Shown here piece after piece: positions 38,301 to 47,796 of a stretch of DNA of 64,000 nucleotides. Source of the DNA: an uncultured Clostridia bacterium (GTDB taxonomy: Bacteria; Bacillota; Clostridia; Oscillospirales; Acutalibacteraceae); contig CANQXE010000006.1 in the NCBI GenBank assembly GCA_947627725.1, forward strand, positions 1 through 64,000, read 5' to 3'. Positions within the stretch are counted from its first letter, which is position 1, and each line of letters starts with the position of its first letter. The notes below the pieces were generated by a model, which saw only the letters and a program-made list of their open reading frames with translations, searched no databases and was not told the origin of the DNA. Position numbers and translations under genes: made by a program.

Positions 38301-40216
38301 GCCTCAATAACCGCAACAATCTTTTCAACATACGCGGCGTACTGTGTATCATAATCAGTTAAATTCTCAGCAGCCATCTGAGGAATGTAGTCAGTTGCGT
38401 TATTGACTGCCGTTTCAAAGGCAACATAGTTTGAATAATCGTGCGGATTGCCCGCCGAATTTTTAAGCTCAATTGCCGAATTAATTGAATATCTGCCGTA
38501 GTCTGTAACTACATATGCGTCAGGGTCAATACGGAGAGACAATATAGCAGCCTCAACAGCGGATACCTGTTCCGCAATAGTCGCAACATTTTCTTCATTG
38601 TCATCAAGAGATTTAGCCGCGTTCTTATAATCGTCAACCGAACCCCATACAGTTTCCTTTGCAGTATTAACAACTGACTCTACTGCACTATAAGTATCAG
38701 CTGTAAAGATATTCGCATAGCTGTAGAATTTGTCTATAACACTTTCAAGTGCGGATGTATCGGCTTTTGAAACCTTTGTTTGCAACTCAACCGCATTCAA
38801 GGCGTCGGCAGCTTGCTGAGCACCTTCGGGATCAACATATCCGGCTGAAGATACCGCGTTCATAACTCCCTGAGCTTTATTATACGCTTCAACGAACTTG
38901 TTCCAAGATTCATCGGTATAACCGTTGTTTACACCGCCGTTGCATGAGGACATTTTAGCGTCCATAGCATCACGGAGACTCTGATAGCCTGCCGCATCCT
39001 GATTGTCAGTTGACGCATTATTCATATTATTTACAAGAGTTTTCATTTCGGCAATACAGCCGTCATAATTATTGCCTGATGCGAAATAGGTATTAGGGTC
39101 GAATCCCGTGGCGGCGTCCATTGCATTAATATAGTCGACTAAACCGCCCTCACTGTAATGGTCAAAGTCAATGCTCTTCATCTTGCCGCCGTTTGCAATA
39201 ATGGCATCAAGAAGCGTCTTGTAGTTAACAACTTTAATAGGAGAGGAAGCTGCAACTGTTGAAATATCATTATTGTTGTCGCCGCCGGTAGTGGTGTACC
39301 AAGTCAAAGTATATTCCTGACCATAGTCGGCAGGAACACCCTTAAACTTAAGAGCATTCGACATATAGAGCGGACCACCGCCACCATATTTGTAAAAACC
39401 AGGAGTACCGCTACGAGTAACACGAGGAAGTTCACCGCTCCTCATATTTGCCGAATATATTCCGTAATAACCTGTTGAATGGTTATAGCCTGCGTGGGAA
39501 TTTGAGCCGTTGCTCGCACCCGACCACCAGTTCCAGTTCCAGTTAGGGTCATTGCCGTTACCGCTGTTCCACTGTTGGTCAAAACCCCAGTTAGCATCGT
39601 CATTTCCCGCCGCGTCGCTCGGATAACACGACCAAATATATCTAGTCTTATTATATCCGCTGCTGTTAACTTCAATATCAGCAGACATCATAACAGGTAA
39701 AATCGTATCGTTTGTGCCGTCATAAAGCAAGACTGCATCATTTGAATAATACATATGGTGATAAACATTACCGACTTTGTTTGGTGATGTTACTGACACA
39801 GCCTGAGGCGCATAAAGAACATTATTATAAGCAACGCCGGCATAATCATCCATATCACCTGCAGCAGAATTAGGGAAGGTCGGTATTGCAGTACCTGTAT
39901 AGCCTTTGAAGTCAACCATCTGACCCATAGCGTCGTTAAGACTGCTAAGAGCAGTTGTCAACACAGCTTTGTCTGCACCGCCGTACTTGTAAGCGTCCTG
40001 TGCTTTCTGCGCATTGACATAAGCCTCGTAAGCGGGACCGACATTACTGTAAGCGACACCTTCCGCAGCAAGCTTAGCGTCAAAAGCTTCCATGGCAGCC
40101 TCAAGGTCTTCATACTCGTCAGCAAACGCGGTGAATGTTACAAGCGGAATGGATGTAACAACCATCAATGCCGAGAGAAGCACGGACAAAATTCTTTTGG
40201 AAAGTTTTGTTTTCAT
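35330..40216 (-). CDS. Very large secreted/surface protein with FIVAR-like repeats
   Basis: 1628 aa; signal peptide MKTKLSKRILSVLLSALMVVTSIPLVTFTAFADEYEDLEAAM. FIVAR-like modules YTDESWNKFVEAYNKAQGVM and YTDASWATLEQRLEEAEENL. No LPxTG or dockerin evident at the C-terminus (SKSVSTSTEGL). Confidence 0.85.
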   Translation of the reverse strand: MKTKLSKRILSVLLSALMVVTSIPLVTFTAFADEYEDLEAAMEAFDAKLAAEGVAYSNVGPAYEAYVNAQKAQDAYKYGGADKAVLTTALSSLNDAMGQMVDFKGYTGTAIPTFPNSAAGDMDDYAGVAYNNVLYAPQAVSVTSPNKVGNVYHHMYYSNDAVLLYDGTNDTILPVMMSADIEVNSSGYNKTRYIWSCYPSDAAGNDDANWGFDQQWNSGNGNDPNWNWNWWSGASNGSNSHAGYNHSTGYYGIYSANMRSGELPRVTRSGTPGFYKYGGGGPLYMSNALKFKGVPADYGQEYTLTWYTTTGGDNNNDISTVAASSPIKVVNYKTLLDAIIANGGKMKSIDFDHYSEGGLVDYINAMDAATGFDPNTYFASGNNYDGCIAEMKTLVNNMNNASTDNQDAAGYQSLRDAMDAKMSSCNGGVNNGYTDESWNKFVEAYNKAQGVMNAVSSAGYVDPEGAQQAADALNAVELQTKVSKADTSALESVIDKFYSYANIFTADTYSAVESVVNTAKETVWGSVDDYKNAAKSLDDNEENVATIAEQVSAVEAAILSLRIDPDAYVVTDYGRYSINSAIELKNSAGNPHDYSNYVAFETAVNNATDYIPQMAAENLTDYDTQYAAYVEKIVAVIEAYNNLEYAFTAIPDGTIAKAASYTSITTLEKHVNDNKYNWYFDFRYPSSSVIFRTTHDAKTVNYGDADLTYRINIDNNTGKDNNSLDSITINGTADAVDQINSASLTSTPPALSDEQKSTYAGGLSSNGFSLNNFRVTGQTNNRKDYFGIDAGGNSINTFESETDEYTKILGTTEGNSNDPSWGTIGLQPAKSGDASITLTADMNVDIPSTTANELSASTVPTMSYQTLSGGYFGATFVWNTQPTVPFAGFAYLTSKSNNEQISSNVTVIDISYLVELCDMIEDDIVPNSHAYTDASWATLEQRLEEAEENLDYSSSGMTANTILNRCVTRYNNLWQAYQDLEYKDIPVTFSYKTAEGADTSTVIEVKYGDTLSNHTDEINAIEPPTYYSEDYVTSYTFDDWQTEDGTSIDLEAPVVYPVVYIAQYQSAVNKADFTDYNNAKAALLGKLVDDKYTVKDLEALNKAISEMTYFNMPEDQKSAIMGEAQPAINAETQRINELAEGLTPSTLDVSAAQAAAEAAKAGSDEDVYDVSALDFEYKKNVNVGGEDVEGLLFATQQEVDAAIAEVLSSLSKHTYTIYLNGSQVGTAEYGTAVIVDSKGTFTANVPDTTVDDSESDLVAWSYSYAAPSRENVQTEPKYMVTAKSIGFVVKGDTYLTTAKASSQEEGYVVTFVTDSGKVFDVQYTVDGQVTMPAAPNYAFYKFTGYDNGAEAGDQVTVDADTQITANYTPETLNTYTISYFNSFQDDWWGESPTREETVPYNTLVSFSNPEAYCWTIAEKTDNERYVVVAYGTEYSFYACESFDYSADSKGLVPLTYDDYKMLVEYQTDPSTGEHAEGTEDMQLVDSNGDYILADVDPLMGELKYKDPPPTVSVLDNVVPIYDSESKLEKFSMIGTFTLPEGYTMVETGFLFSSDQSADLNVDNVGKQGVARMKASRHTCGNQFVVNVKAPSSGGTVSFKYAGYAIIKDADGKLTTIYSKSVSTSTEGL

Positions 40217-40376
40217 ATATATTTTTCCTCCTTTATAATATCAGCCCCAAATCAACAACAGAATCAAACAGTTACTTCAGTTCTGACCAACCTCGGACAC
40301 AGAGATACCGTTTTTAACGAAGAGCAATCTTGTGCAATAGGGCACAAAATCCCTATTAAACCTTTTATACGGATTT

Positions 40377-40405
40377 ATAATATCATATTGTGATTAAATT
40401 GTCAA
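40377..40405 (-). promoter_or_regulatory. Promoter for the 1628-aa protein/51-aa peptide transcript
   Basis: Minus strand TTGACA-17 bp-TATTAT, leaving a leader of about 150 nt. Confidence 0.7.
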
Positions 40406-40647
40406 CAGGATTTGAAAAATAATCAAGGGAAAAACTTTACAATTTGTTTACAAAATATTTTTAGACATAATGCCAAACAAGCGCCTATTATCCGTCTGAT
40501 TTGCTATACAATATTTATAAATGTATGCACGAACACGGAAAAAATTCCATTTACAATTTTGCGTTTAATTCGAGGTTGTAATTTTATACAATTTTTCTGC
40601 ATATATCGTGCGTTTTTTGAATATTTATACAAAGTTGATAAAAGGGG

Positions 40648-40676
40648 TTGAAAATGGGCAGGCAGATTATTATAAT
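40648..40676 (+). promoter_or_regulatory. Promoter for argG
   Basis: TTGAAA-17 bp-TATAAT. Confidence 0.65.
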
Positions 40677-40711
40677 GGTTATCAGTTAAAATATTTTAAG
40701 GAGAAATAATT

Positions 40712-41938
40712 ATGGCAAAAGAGATAAAGAAGGTTGTCCTTGCCTATTCGGGAGGACTTGACACATCAATCATTATTCCTTGGCTCAAGGAAAATTATAA
40801 CAACTGCGAGGTAATCGCTGTATCCGGCAATGTGGGACAGGGTACGGAGCTTGACGGTCTTGAGGAAAAGGCGCTGAAAACAGGCGCGTCAAAGCTTTAC
40901 ATTGAGGACTTGAATCAGGAGTTTATCGACGATTATGTAATCCCTACCGTGCAGGCAGGAGCGGTTTATGAAAACCAGTATCTTTTAGGTACCGCTTTTG
41001 CAAGACCTATCATTGCTAAGAGAATTGTTGAAATCGCAAAGGCTGAGGGCGCCGACGCAATCTGCCACGGCTGCACGGGTAAAGGTAACGACCAGGTAAG
41101 ATTTGAGCTTGCTATCAAGGCGTTCGCACCTGAAATGCAAATCATTGCACCATGGAGAACATGGGAATTCAAGAGCCGTGAGGAAGAAATCGAATATGCG
41201 GAAAAAATGAATATTCCTCTTAAAATAAACAGGGAAACAAACTATTCAAAAGACAAAAACATATGGCATCTGAGCCACGAGGGTCTTAACCTTGAGGACC
41301 CGGCAAACGAGCCGAAATACGATGAGATTCTCGAAATGGGCGTCTCCCCCGAAAAAGCTCCCGACAAACCGACATATCTCACGCTTCATTTTGAAAAGGG
41401 TGTGCCGACCGCCATTGACGGTATTGAGATGAACAGCGTTGAGCTTGTTAAAAAGCTAAATGAGCTTGGCGGCGCAAACGGCTGCGGTCTTGTTGATATG
41501 GTAGAAAACAGACTTGTGGGAATGAAAAGCAGAGGCGTATATGAAACTCCCGGCGGTTCAATCCTTTACAAAGCGCATGAAACTCTTGAGCAAATCTGTC
41601 TTGACAGAGAAACCCAGCACTACAAATTCCTTATAGCTCAGAAATTCGCCGAGGTTGTTTACTACGGTCAATGGTTTACTCCTCTGCGCGAGGCTCTTTC
41701 CGCATTTGTTACGGAAACCCAGAAGAGGGTAACAGGCGATGTAAGAATCAAGCTTTACAAGGGCAACATAATAAATGTAGGCGTTACATCTCCGTACAGC
41801 CTTTACAGCGAGGACTTTGCGACATTTGACGCCGACGAGGTTTATGACCAGAATGATTCCGCCGGCTTTATTAACCTTTTCGGTCTTCCGCTCAAGGTTA
41901 AGGCAATCCTTGACGCTGAAAGAGAAAATAAGGAATAA
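40712..41938 (+). CDS. argG: Argininosuccinate synthase
   Basis: [50 protein letters not shown]. Confidence 0.97.
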   Translation: MAKEIKKVVLAYSGGLDTSIIIPWLKENYNNCEVIAVSGNVGQGTELDGLEEKALKTGASKLYIEDLNQEFIDDYVIPTVQAGAVYENQYLLGTAFARPIIAKRIVEIAKAEGADAICHGCTGKGNDQVRFELAIKAFAPEMQIIAPWRTWEFKSREEEIEYAEKMNIPLKINRETNYSKDKNIWHLSHEGLNLEDPANEPKYDEILEMGVSPEKAPDKPTYLTLHFEKGVPTAIDGIEMNSVELVKKLNELGGANGCGLVDMVENRLVGMKSRGVYETPGGSILYKAHETLEQICLDRETQHYKFLIAQKFAEVVYYGQWFTPLREALSAFVTETQKRVTGDVRIKLYKGNIINVGVTSPYSLYSEDFATFDADEVYDQNDSAGFINLFGLPLKVKAILDAERENKE

Positions 41939-41953
41939 TGAATTTAAAAGCTT

Positions 41954-41992
41954 GTACAATCGAGGATATTTCCCCGATTGTACATATTTTTA
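41954..41992 (+). terminator. Terminator/attenuator-like hairpin between argG and argH
   Basis: GTACAATCG-aggatatttccc-CGATTGTAC followed by ATATTTTTAAT. Confidence 0.65.
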
Positions 41993-42012
41993 ATATTGTG
42001 TGAGGTAAGGTT

Positions 42013-43386
42013 ATGGCGCAATTATGGAAAGGCAGATTTAAAAAAGAGCTTGCCAAGGAAACAAACGATTTTAATTCCTCCATTAAATTTGACAGCAGAA
42101 TGTTTGAGGAGGATATAAAGGGAAGCATAGCGCACGCAACTATGCTCGGCGCTGTCGGAATAATAGAAAAAAGCGAGAGTGAGAAAATCGTTCAGGGACT
42201 CAGTGAAATATGTGACGATATAAAAAGCGGCAAACTTTCTATTGATATGGAGGCTGAGGATATCCACACCTTTATTGAGGGAGAGCTTACCGAAAGACTC
42301 GGGCAGACAGGCAAAAGGCTCCATACCGCAAGGTCGAGGAATGACCAGGTCGCTCTTGACATAAGAATGGTGCTGAAGAAGGAAATTGACGAAATAAGCC
42401 GAAAGCTCAAGGGGCTTATTGAGGTTTTATGCGCAAAAGCAGAGGAAAACAAGGACACAATTATGCCGGGCTACACTCATTTGCAGAGAGCGCAGCCAAT
42501 CACCTTTGCGCATCATCTTATGGCATACTGCTCAATGCTTTGCAGAGATTTGGACAGGCTCGGTGATGTTAAACGCAGAATGAACATTCTTCCGCTCGGA
42601 AGCGGCGCACTGGCAGGCACAACCTACCCTCTCGACAGAAATATGGTCGCTGATTTGCTCGGTTTCGACGGTATTTCGTCAAACAGTCTTGACGGCGTGT
42701 CCGACAGAGATTTCTGCATTGAGCTTGCGTCAGCGTTGTCAATAATAATGGTTCATCTTTCAAGATTCAGCGAAGAAATTATTATGTGGTGCAGCTGGGA
42801 ATTCAAGTTCATTGAGCTTGACGACGCTTTTTCAACAGGCTCAAGCATTATGCCTCAAAAGAAAAATCCCGATATAGCGGAGCTTGTTAGAGGAAAAAGC
42901 GGACGTGTTTTCGGCGATTTAACTGCTCTTCTGACTATTATGAAGGGCATTGCGCTTGCGTACAACAAGGATATGCAGGAGGACAAGGAGGCAATATTTG
43001 ACGCGATTGATACTGTTAAAATGTGCCTTAATGCGTTCACTCCGATGATTGACACGATGACTGTTCTTAAGGATAATATGAGAAACGCCGCAGCAAAGGG
43101 ATTTATTAACGCTACCGACTGTGCGGACTATCTTGTAGGAAAGGGACTTCCCTTCCGTGACGCATATAAAGCAACGGGAGAGCTTGTTGCCGTATGCATT
43201 GACAGGGGTTTGACTCTTGAAACGCTGCCAATTGAGGAGTACAAGGCGGTATGCGGTTTATTTGACGATGATGTTTATACCGCTATTCATCTGGAAAAAT
43301 GCGTGAACGACAGACTTGTTGCGGGGGGTCCGAGCGCAAAAAGCGTCGACGACCAGATAGCAATGGCAAGAAGTATTATTAAATAA
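42013..43386 (+). CDS. argH: Argininosuccinate lyase
   Basis: MAQLWKGRFKKELAKE, TARSRNDQVALD, GSSIMPQKKNPDIAELVRGKSG. Confidence 0.97.
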   Translation: MAQLWKGRFKKELAKETNDFNSSIKFDSRMFEEDIKGSIAHATMLGAVGIIEKSESEKIVQGLSEICDDIKSGKLSIDMEAEDIHTFIEGELTERLGQTGKRLHTARSRNDQVALDIRMVLKKEIDEISRKLKGLIEVLCAKAEENKDTIMPGYTHLQRAQPITFAHHLMAYCSMLCRDLDRLGDVKRRMNILPLGSGALAGTTYPLDRNMVADLLGFDGISSNSLDGVSDRDFCIELASALSIIMVHLSRFSEEIIMWCSWEFKFIELDDAFSTGSSIMPQKKNPDIAELVRGKSGRVFGDLTALLTIMKGIALAYNKDMQEDKEAIFDAIDTVKMCLNAFTPMIDTMTVLKDNMRNAAAKGFINATDCADYLVGKGLPFRDAYKATGELVAVCIDRGLTLETLPIEEYKAVCGLFDDDVYTAIHLEKCVNDRLVAGGPSAKSVDDQIAMARSIIK

Positions 43387-43393
43387 AATCTGT

Positions 43394-43427
43394 GAGGCGG
43401 AAATTTTATATTCCGTCTCATTTTTAT
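43394..43427 (+). terminator. Rho-independent terminator after argH
   Basis: GAGGCGGAA-attttata-TTCCGTCTC-ATTTTTATT. Confidence 0.8.
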
Positions 43428-43455
43428 TGACTAAGATACTGAAAAAGAGTATAAT
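43427..43455 (+). promoter_or_regulatory. Promoter for degV-family gene
   Basis: TTGACT-17 bp-TATAAT. Confidence 0.65.
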
Positions 43456-43497
43456 ATTTCTATATATAAATCATTAATACTGAAAGGTAAGAAGCGT

Positions 43498-44355
43498 ATG
43501 CGTTGTAAAATCGTTGTTGACAGCTGCTGTGATTTAACAGCTGAAATGAAAGAATGGACGGACTTTAAAATCGTACCGCTCCTGCTTGAAGTCGCTGATT
43601 ACAGCATATATGACGACGAGAATTTTGACCAGGACGATTTTATTTCCAGAATGAAAGCAAACGGCGGTCTGGCAAAATCCGCCTGCCCCGCTCCCGACGC
43701 TTTCAAAAAAGCATATGAGGGCAACTATGACGCAGTCTACGTGCTGACAATTACCGACAAGCTCAGCGGAACATATAACAGCGCCCTTCAGGGTAAGGCT
43801 CTTTATGAAGAGGAGCACAAGGACGGCAAAAAGATTTATGTTTTCAACTCTCTCGCAACCTCCGGTCTTGAAACAATTGTTGCGCAGGAGATTAAAAAAT
43901 CATGTGAAGAAGGCAAGTCCTTTGATGAAACAGTCGCATACGTTGAGGATTATATTCTTAATCACACCGGCTTGTATTTCTGCCTTGAAAGTCTTGACGC
44001 ATTAAAATCTAACGGCAGGCTTTTCGCTCTTGCCGCAAAAGTGCTTGAAAAGATAAGGGTAAAGCTTGTATGCAGAAGAACTCTTGAGGGCAACATTTCC
44101 CTTGCGGGTCAGGACATAACTATTAACAGGGCGTTAATAAAAATGGCAAACATTATAGCGCAGGATACTGCCGGCAAGGATTTGAGCGAAAAGAAGCTCT
44201 ATATTTCATACGTGTGCTGCAAGGACAGGGCAAAGCTTGTCGCCGACAAAATCGCAGAAAAGGTAAGCTTCGGAAGAGTTGAGCTTATTAAAGCATCCGG
44301 ACTTAATTCGCTTTACGCGTCAAACGGAGGAATTATAGTTTCCTACAGCTTTTAG
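43498..44355 (+). CDS. DegV family fatty acid-binding protein
   Basis: IVVDSCCDLTAEM, KSACPAPDAFKKAYEG, LTITDKLSGTYNSALQGK. Confidence 0.92.
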   Translation: MRCKIVVDSCCDLTAEMKEWTDFKIVPLLLEVADYSIYDDENFDQDDFISRMKANGGLAKSACPAPDAFKKAYEGNYDAVYVLTITDKLSGTYNSALQGKALYEEEHKDGKKIYVFNSLATSGLETIVAQEIKKSCEEGKSFDETVAYVEDYILNHTGLYFCLESLDALKSNGRLFALAAKVLEKIRVKLVCRRTLEGNISLAGQDITINRALIKMANIIAQDTAGKDLSEKKLYISYVCCKDRAKLVADKIAEKVSFGRVELIKASGLNSLYASNGGIIVSYSF

Positions 44356-44392
44356 CAATTAGTAATTTTATTATAAAAGAGGTAATATAAAA

Positions 44393-45454
44393 ATGGAAAT
44401 CAAGTACGAACTCACAAAAACGCCAAAGGAAAAACCACAGGGTAAGCTTGGCTTCGGCAGCATCTTCACTGACCATATGTTCATTATGGACTACAAGACA
44501 GGCGAGGGCTGGCACAATGCAAGAATTGTACCTTACCAGCCTATTGTTCTTGACCCGTCAGCGCTTGTATTCCACTACGCGCAGGAGTGCTTTGAGGGAT
44601 TAAAGGCATACAGAACACCGAGCGGAGACGTTCAGCTTTTCAGACCTGATAAGAACGCCGAAAGAATGCAGTCCACACATCAGAGACTTTGCATTCCCGA
44701 AATTCCTGTTGAGGATTTTGTTCAGGCTGTAAAAGCGCTTGTAAGCGTTGAAAAGGACTGGGTACCGTCCGAGCCTGAGACGAGCCTTTATATCCGTCCG
44801 TTCACAATCGCAACCGAGCCTGTTCTCGGCGTTAAAGCCGCAGATGAATATAAATTCATCATTATATGCTCGCCGTCAGGCGCTTACTATGAGGAGGGTA
44901 TGAATCCTGTTAAAATTTACGTTGAGGATGAATATGTACGAGCTACTCCCGGCGGTACAGGCTACATAAAGTGCGGAGGTAACTATGCCGCGTCTATCAT
45001 AGCATCCGAAAAAGGGCACAAGCTCGGCTATTCACAGGTGCTCTGGCTTGACGGTGTTGAAAGAAAATATGTTGAGGAAGTCGGCTCAATGAACATTATG
45101 TTCAAGGTTGACGGTGAAATTTACACCGCCCCGACAATCGGAACCGTTCTTCCCGGTATCACAAGAATGAGTTGTATTGACCTTCTCAAAGCATGGGGAT
45201 ATAAAGTAAACGAAACAAGATTTACAATTGATTTCATTATGGACGCTGCTAAGAGCGGTAAGCTTGAAGAGGTATTCGGCACGGGAACAGCCGCTGTTAT
45301 CAGTCCCGTAGGCGGTCTCACATACGAAAATGAAACTGTTGAGATTAATAATTTCAAGACGGGTGAGCTTACACAAAGGCTTTACGACACACTTACAGGT
45401 ATACAGTTCGGTACAAAGCCGGATGATATGGGCTGGATAGTAAAGGTCGACTGA
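44393..45454 (+). CDS. ilvE: Branched-chain amino acid aminotransferase
   Basis: QECFEGLKAYRTPSGDVQLFRPDKNAERM, GGNYAASIIASEKGHKLGYSQVLWLDG, VLPGITRMS. Confidence 0.95.
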   Translation: MEIKYELTKTPKEKPQGKLGFGSIFTDHMFIMDYKTGEGWHNARIVPYQPIVLDPSALVFHYAQECFEGLKAYRTPSGDVQLFRPDKNAERMQSTHQRLCIPEIPVEDFVQAVKALVSVEKDWVPSEPETSLYIRPFTIATEPVLGVKAADEYKFIIICSPSGAYYEEGMNPVKIYVEDEYVRATPGGTGYIKCGGNYAASIIASEKGHKLGYSQVLWLDGVERKYVEEVGSMNIMFKVDGEIYTAPTIGTVLPGITRMSCIDLLKAWGYKVNETRFTIDFIMDAAKSGKLEEVFGTGTAAVISPVGGLTYENETVEINNFKTGELTQRLYDTLTGIQFGTKPDDMGWIVKVD

Positions 45455-45503
45455 TTGAATGATTTATAACAGTCCCGAATTTACGGGGCTGTTATTTTTG
45501 CTT

Positions 45504-46352
45504 ATGAGAGTTATTGAATTTGAAATTAAGGAAAAGGACAACAAAAGACAGATAAGGGATTTCCTCCGTGATTTCGGCGTGTCGGCGTCGCTCCTCGCAA
45601 AGCTTAAAAGGACAGAAAACGGTATCACCTTAAACGGCAGTTTTGCAAGAGCCATTGATGAAATTCACACAGGTGATCATCTTTCAATTTCCATTGAAAA
45701 TAAGGGTAAAATGCCGCCGATGCTCATAAATAATGATGTTAAAAAGGTATTTGGCGACGAGGACATTTTAGTCCTCAATAAACCGCCTATGATGCCCGTA
45801 CACGAAAGCAGAAATCATCAGGGTGACACGCTTGCAAATGCAGCCGCATGCTATATGAAAAGCGATACCGCATTTCGTGCGGTATACAGACTCGACCGGG
45901 ACACAAGCGGACTTGTACTCATCGCTGAAAACGAGCTTGCGGCATGTAAGCTCGCAGGCAGGATAAAGAAGGATTATTATGCCGTATGCAAGGGCATACT
46001 TACAGGAAGCGGCACAATTGACCTTCCTATTAAAAGAATGAGTGACAGCATTATTAAACGCGGTGTATCTGGCAACGGCGAAAGAGCCGTCACTCACTGG
46101 TATGCTGTTAAAAATAACGGAATAAACACTTTACTTAAAATTAATCTTGAAACAGGAAGAACACATCAGATACGAGTTCATTTTTCACATCTCGGTTATC
46201 CTCTTCTCGGTGACAGCCTGTACGGCGGAGACTGCGAAAAAATCTCAAGGCAGGCGCTTCACTGCAAGACAATTTATTTTAATCATCCGATAAGTGAAAA
46301 ACCGACTGTAATTGACTGTGATTTTCCTAAAGATTTTAAAGGACTGATATAA
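45504..46352 (+). CDS. RluA family pseudouridine synthase
   Basis: YRLDRDTSGLVLIAEN, LETGRTHQIRVHFSHLGYPLLGDSLYGG. Start revised to MRVIEFEIKEK. Confidence 0.9.
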   Translation: MRVIEFEIKEKDNKRQIRDFLRDFGVSASLLAKLKRTENGITLNGSFARAIDEIHTGDHLSISIENKGKMPPMLINNDVKKVFGDEDILVLNKPPMMPVHESRNHQGDTLANAAACYMKSDTAFRAVYRLDRDTSGLVLIAENELAACKLAGRIKKDYYAVCKGILTGSGTIDLPIKRMSDSIIKRGVSGNGERAVTHWYAVKNNGINTLLKINLETGRTHQIRVHFSHLGYPLLGDSLYGGDCEKISRQALHCKTIYFNHPISEKPTVIDCDFPKDFKGLI

Positions 46353-47272
46353 TGCCCGCGTTTTCAACACACTACATTTTTGCAACGGAGCTTCTCCCCT
46401 TTCTAAAGGAAACGGCTGACTTTGAAATAAATGAGGACGCCGTTTTACTCGGCGCACAGGGACCTGATATCTTTTTCTTTCATAGAATTTTTCCGTGGAT
46501 GGCAGGGAAATCCCTGATGAAATACGGTTCAATGATACACCGTTCAAAGCCTGAAATACTGTTTGAAAATATGCGTGAATACTGCAAAATTTCATATTAT
46601 CCTGATATTGCGAAATCATATGCCTACGGATTTATTCTTCACTATTCGTTAGACAGAAACTGTCATCCGTATGTGTATTTTCTGCAAAATGAAATTACAA
46701 GAGCACATAGACTTACAAATCCCCACACAGCGCATAATACCATTGAATTTTCGCTTGATTCATTTCTTTTATACAAACATCTCGGTATTAATGAGCCGTT
46801 TAAATTTGACACGGCGTCGACGATTACAAACGATAAAACGGTTATTGCCGAAACAGGCAGACTGCTTGAATACGTTGTTCCGAAAACAATCGGCAAACAG
46901 ATAAGCGCAAAACAGGGAGAAACGGCAATTTGGGATACGAAACATATACAAAGTCTTACTCTTGACAAAAAGGGATATAAAAGGAATATCCTGTCCGTAC
47001 TTGAAACCGTATGCGCTCCCTTCAGCCGTAATTTTAAATTTACTGCGATGATGCGCCCGAGGGACTTGGAAAAAACAAAAAAGTATGCTAATATAGAAAA
47101 CAGAAAATGGAAATCACCTTACAGCAATGATATAAGAAATGAGTGCTTTGAGGAATTATTTGAGCTTTCAAAGGCTGACGCCAAGAGAATGATAATTTCG
47201 TTTCAGCAAAAGAAAAGCTGCGGGGAAATAACTGAAAATAAATCTTTTTTAACGGGAGTTGAAGCAGAATGA
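46352..47272 (+). CDS. Zinc-dependent phospholipase C-like family protein
   Basis: MPAFSTHYIFATELL...GAQGPDIFFFHRIFPW...YGFILHYSLDRNCHPYVYF. Confidence 0.78.
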   Translation: MPAFSTHYIFATELLPFLKETADFEINEDAVLLGAQGPDIFFFHRIFPWMAGKSLMKYGSMIHRSKPEILFENMREYCKISYYPDIAKSYAYGFILHYSLDRNCHPYVYFLQNEITRAHRLTNPHTAHNTIEFSLDSFLLYKHLGINEPFKFDTASTITNDKTVIAETGRLLEYVVPKTIGKQISAKQGETAIWDTKHIQSLTLDKKGYKRNILSVLETVCAPFSRNFKFTAMMRPRDLEKTKKYANIENRKWKSPYSNDIRNECFEELFELSKADAKRMIISFQQKKSCGEITENKSFLTGVEAE

Positions 47273-47742
47273 AAACTATACCAAGCTTTCAGATTGACCA
47301 CAATATTTTGAAAAAGGGAATTTATATCAGCAGAATTGATGACGATATCACAACATACGATATACGTATGAGAGAGCCTAACAAAGAACCTGTTATGACA
47401 AACGCCGCGATTCACACTATCGAGCATCTCTTCGCAACTTATGTGCGCAACACGGAATTTGGTGACAATATCATTTATTTTGGTCCTATGGGATGCCGGA
47501 CAGGTTTTTATTTTCTTACAAGAAGTCTGAGCGACAATTACACAATAGGACTTATAAAAGAAGCGTTTCAGTTCATAGCTGATTACTGGGGCGTTATCCC
47601 CGGCGCCTCTCCGAGAGAATGCGGCAACTGCACCGAGCACAATCTCCCCCAGGCAAAGGAAGAATCAAGAGCGTTTTTAAAGGTGATTAAGGATTGGACG
47701 AAAGAGGACTTAAAATATCCTACTGCGGAAGAATTAAGATAA
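47269..47742 (+). CDS. luxS: S-ribosylhomocysteine lyase
   Basis: 157 aa; HTIEHLFATYVRN (HxxEH), GPMGCRTGFYF, ECGNCTEHNL. Confidence 0.95.
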   Translation: MKTIPSFQIDHNILKKGIYISRIDDDITTYDIRMREPNKEPVMTNAAIHTIEHLFATYVRNTEFGDNIIYFGPMGCRTGFYFLTRSLSDNYTIGLIKEAFQFIADYWGVIPGASPRECGNCTEHNLPQAKEESRAFLKVIKDWTKEDLKYPTAEELR

Positions 47743-47749
47743 GATAATA

Positions 47750-47790
47750 AAAATGTGCCAAAGAGAAAAATCTCTTCGGCACATTTTTAT
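47750..47790. terminator. Bidirectional terminator between luxS and the serine hydrolase gene
   Basis: AAATGTGCCaAAGAG-aaaaat-CTCTTcGGCACATTTTT. Confidence 0.85.
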
Positions 47791-47796
47791 TTTAAC

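Noticed and set aside
47203-47640. Minus-strand 145-aa ORF over luxS
   Set aside because: Antisense to luxS, which has HxxEH and CxxC active-site motifs.
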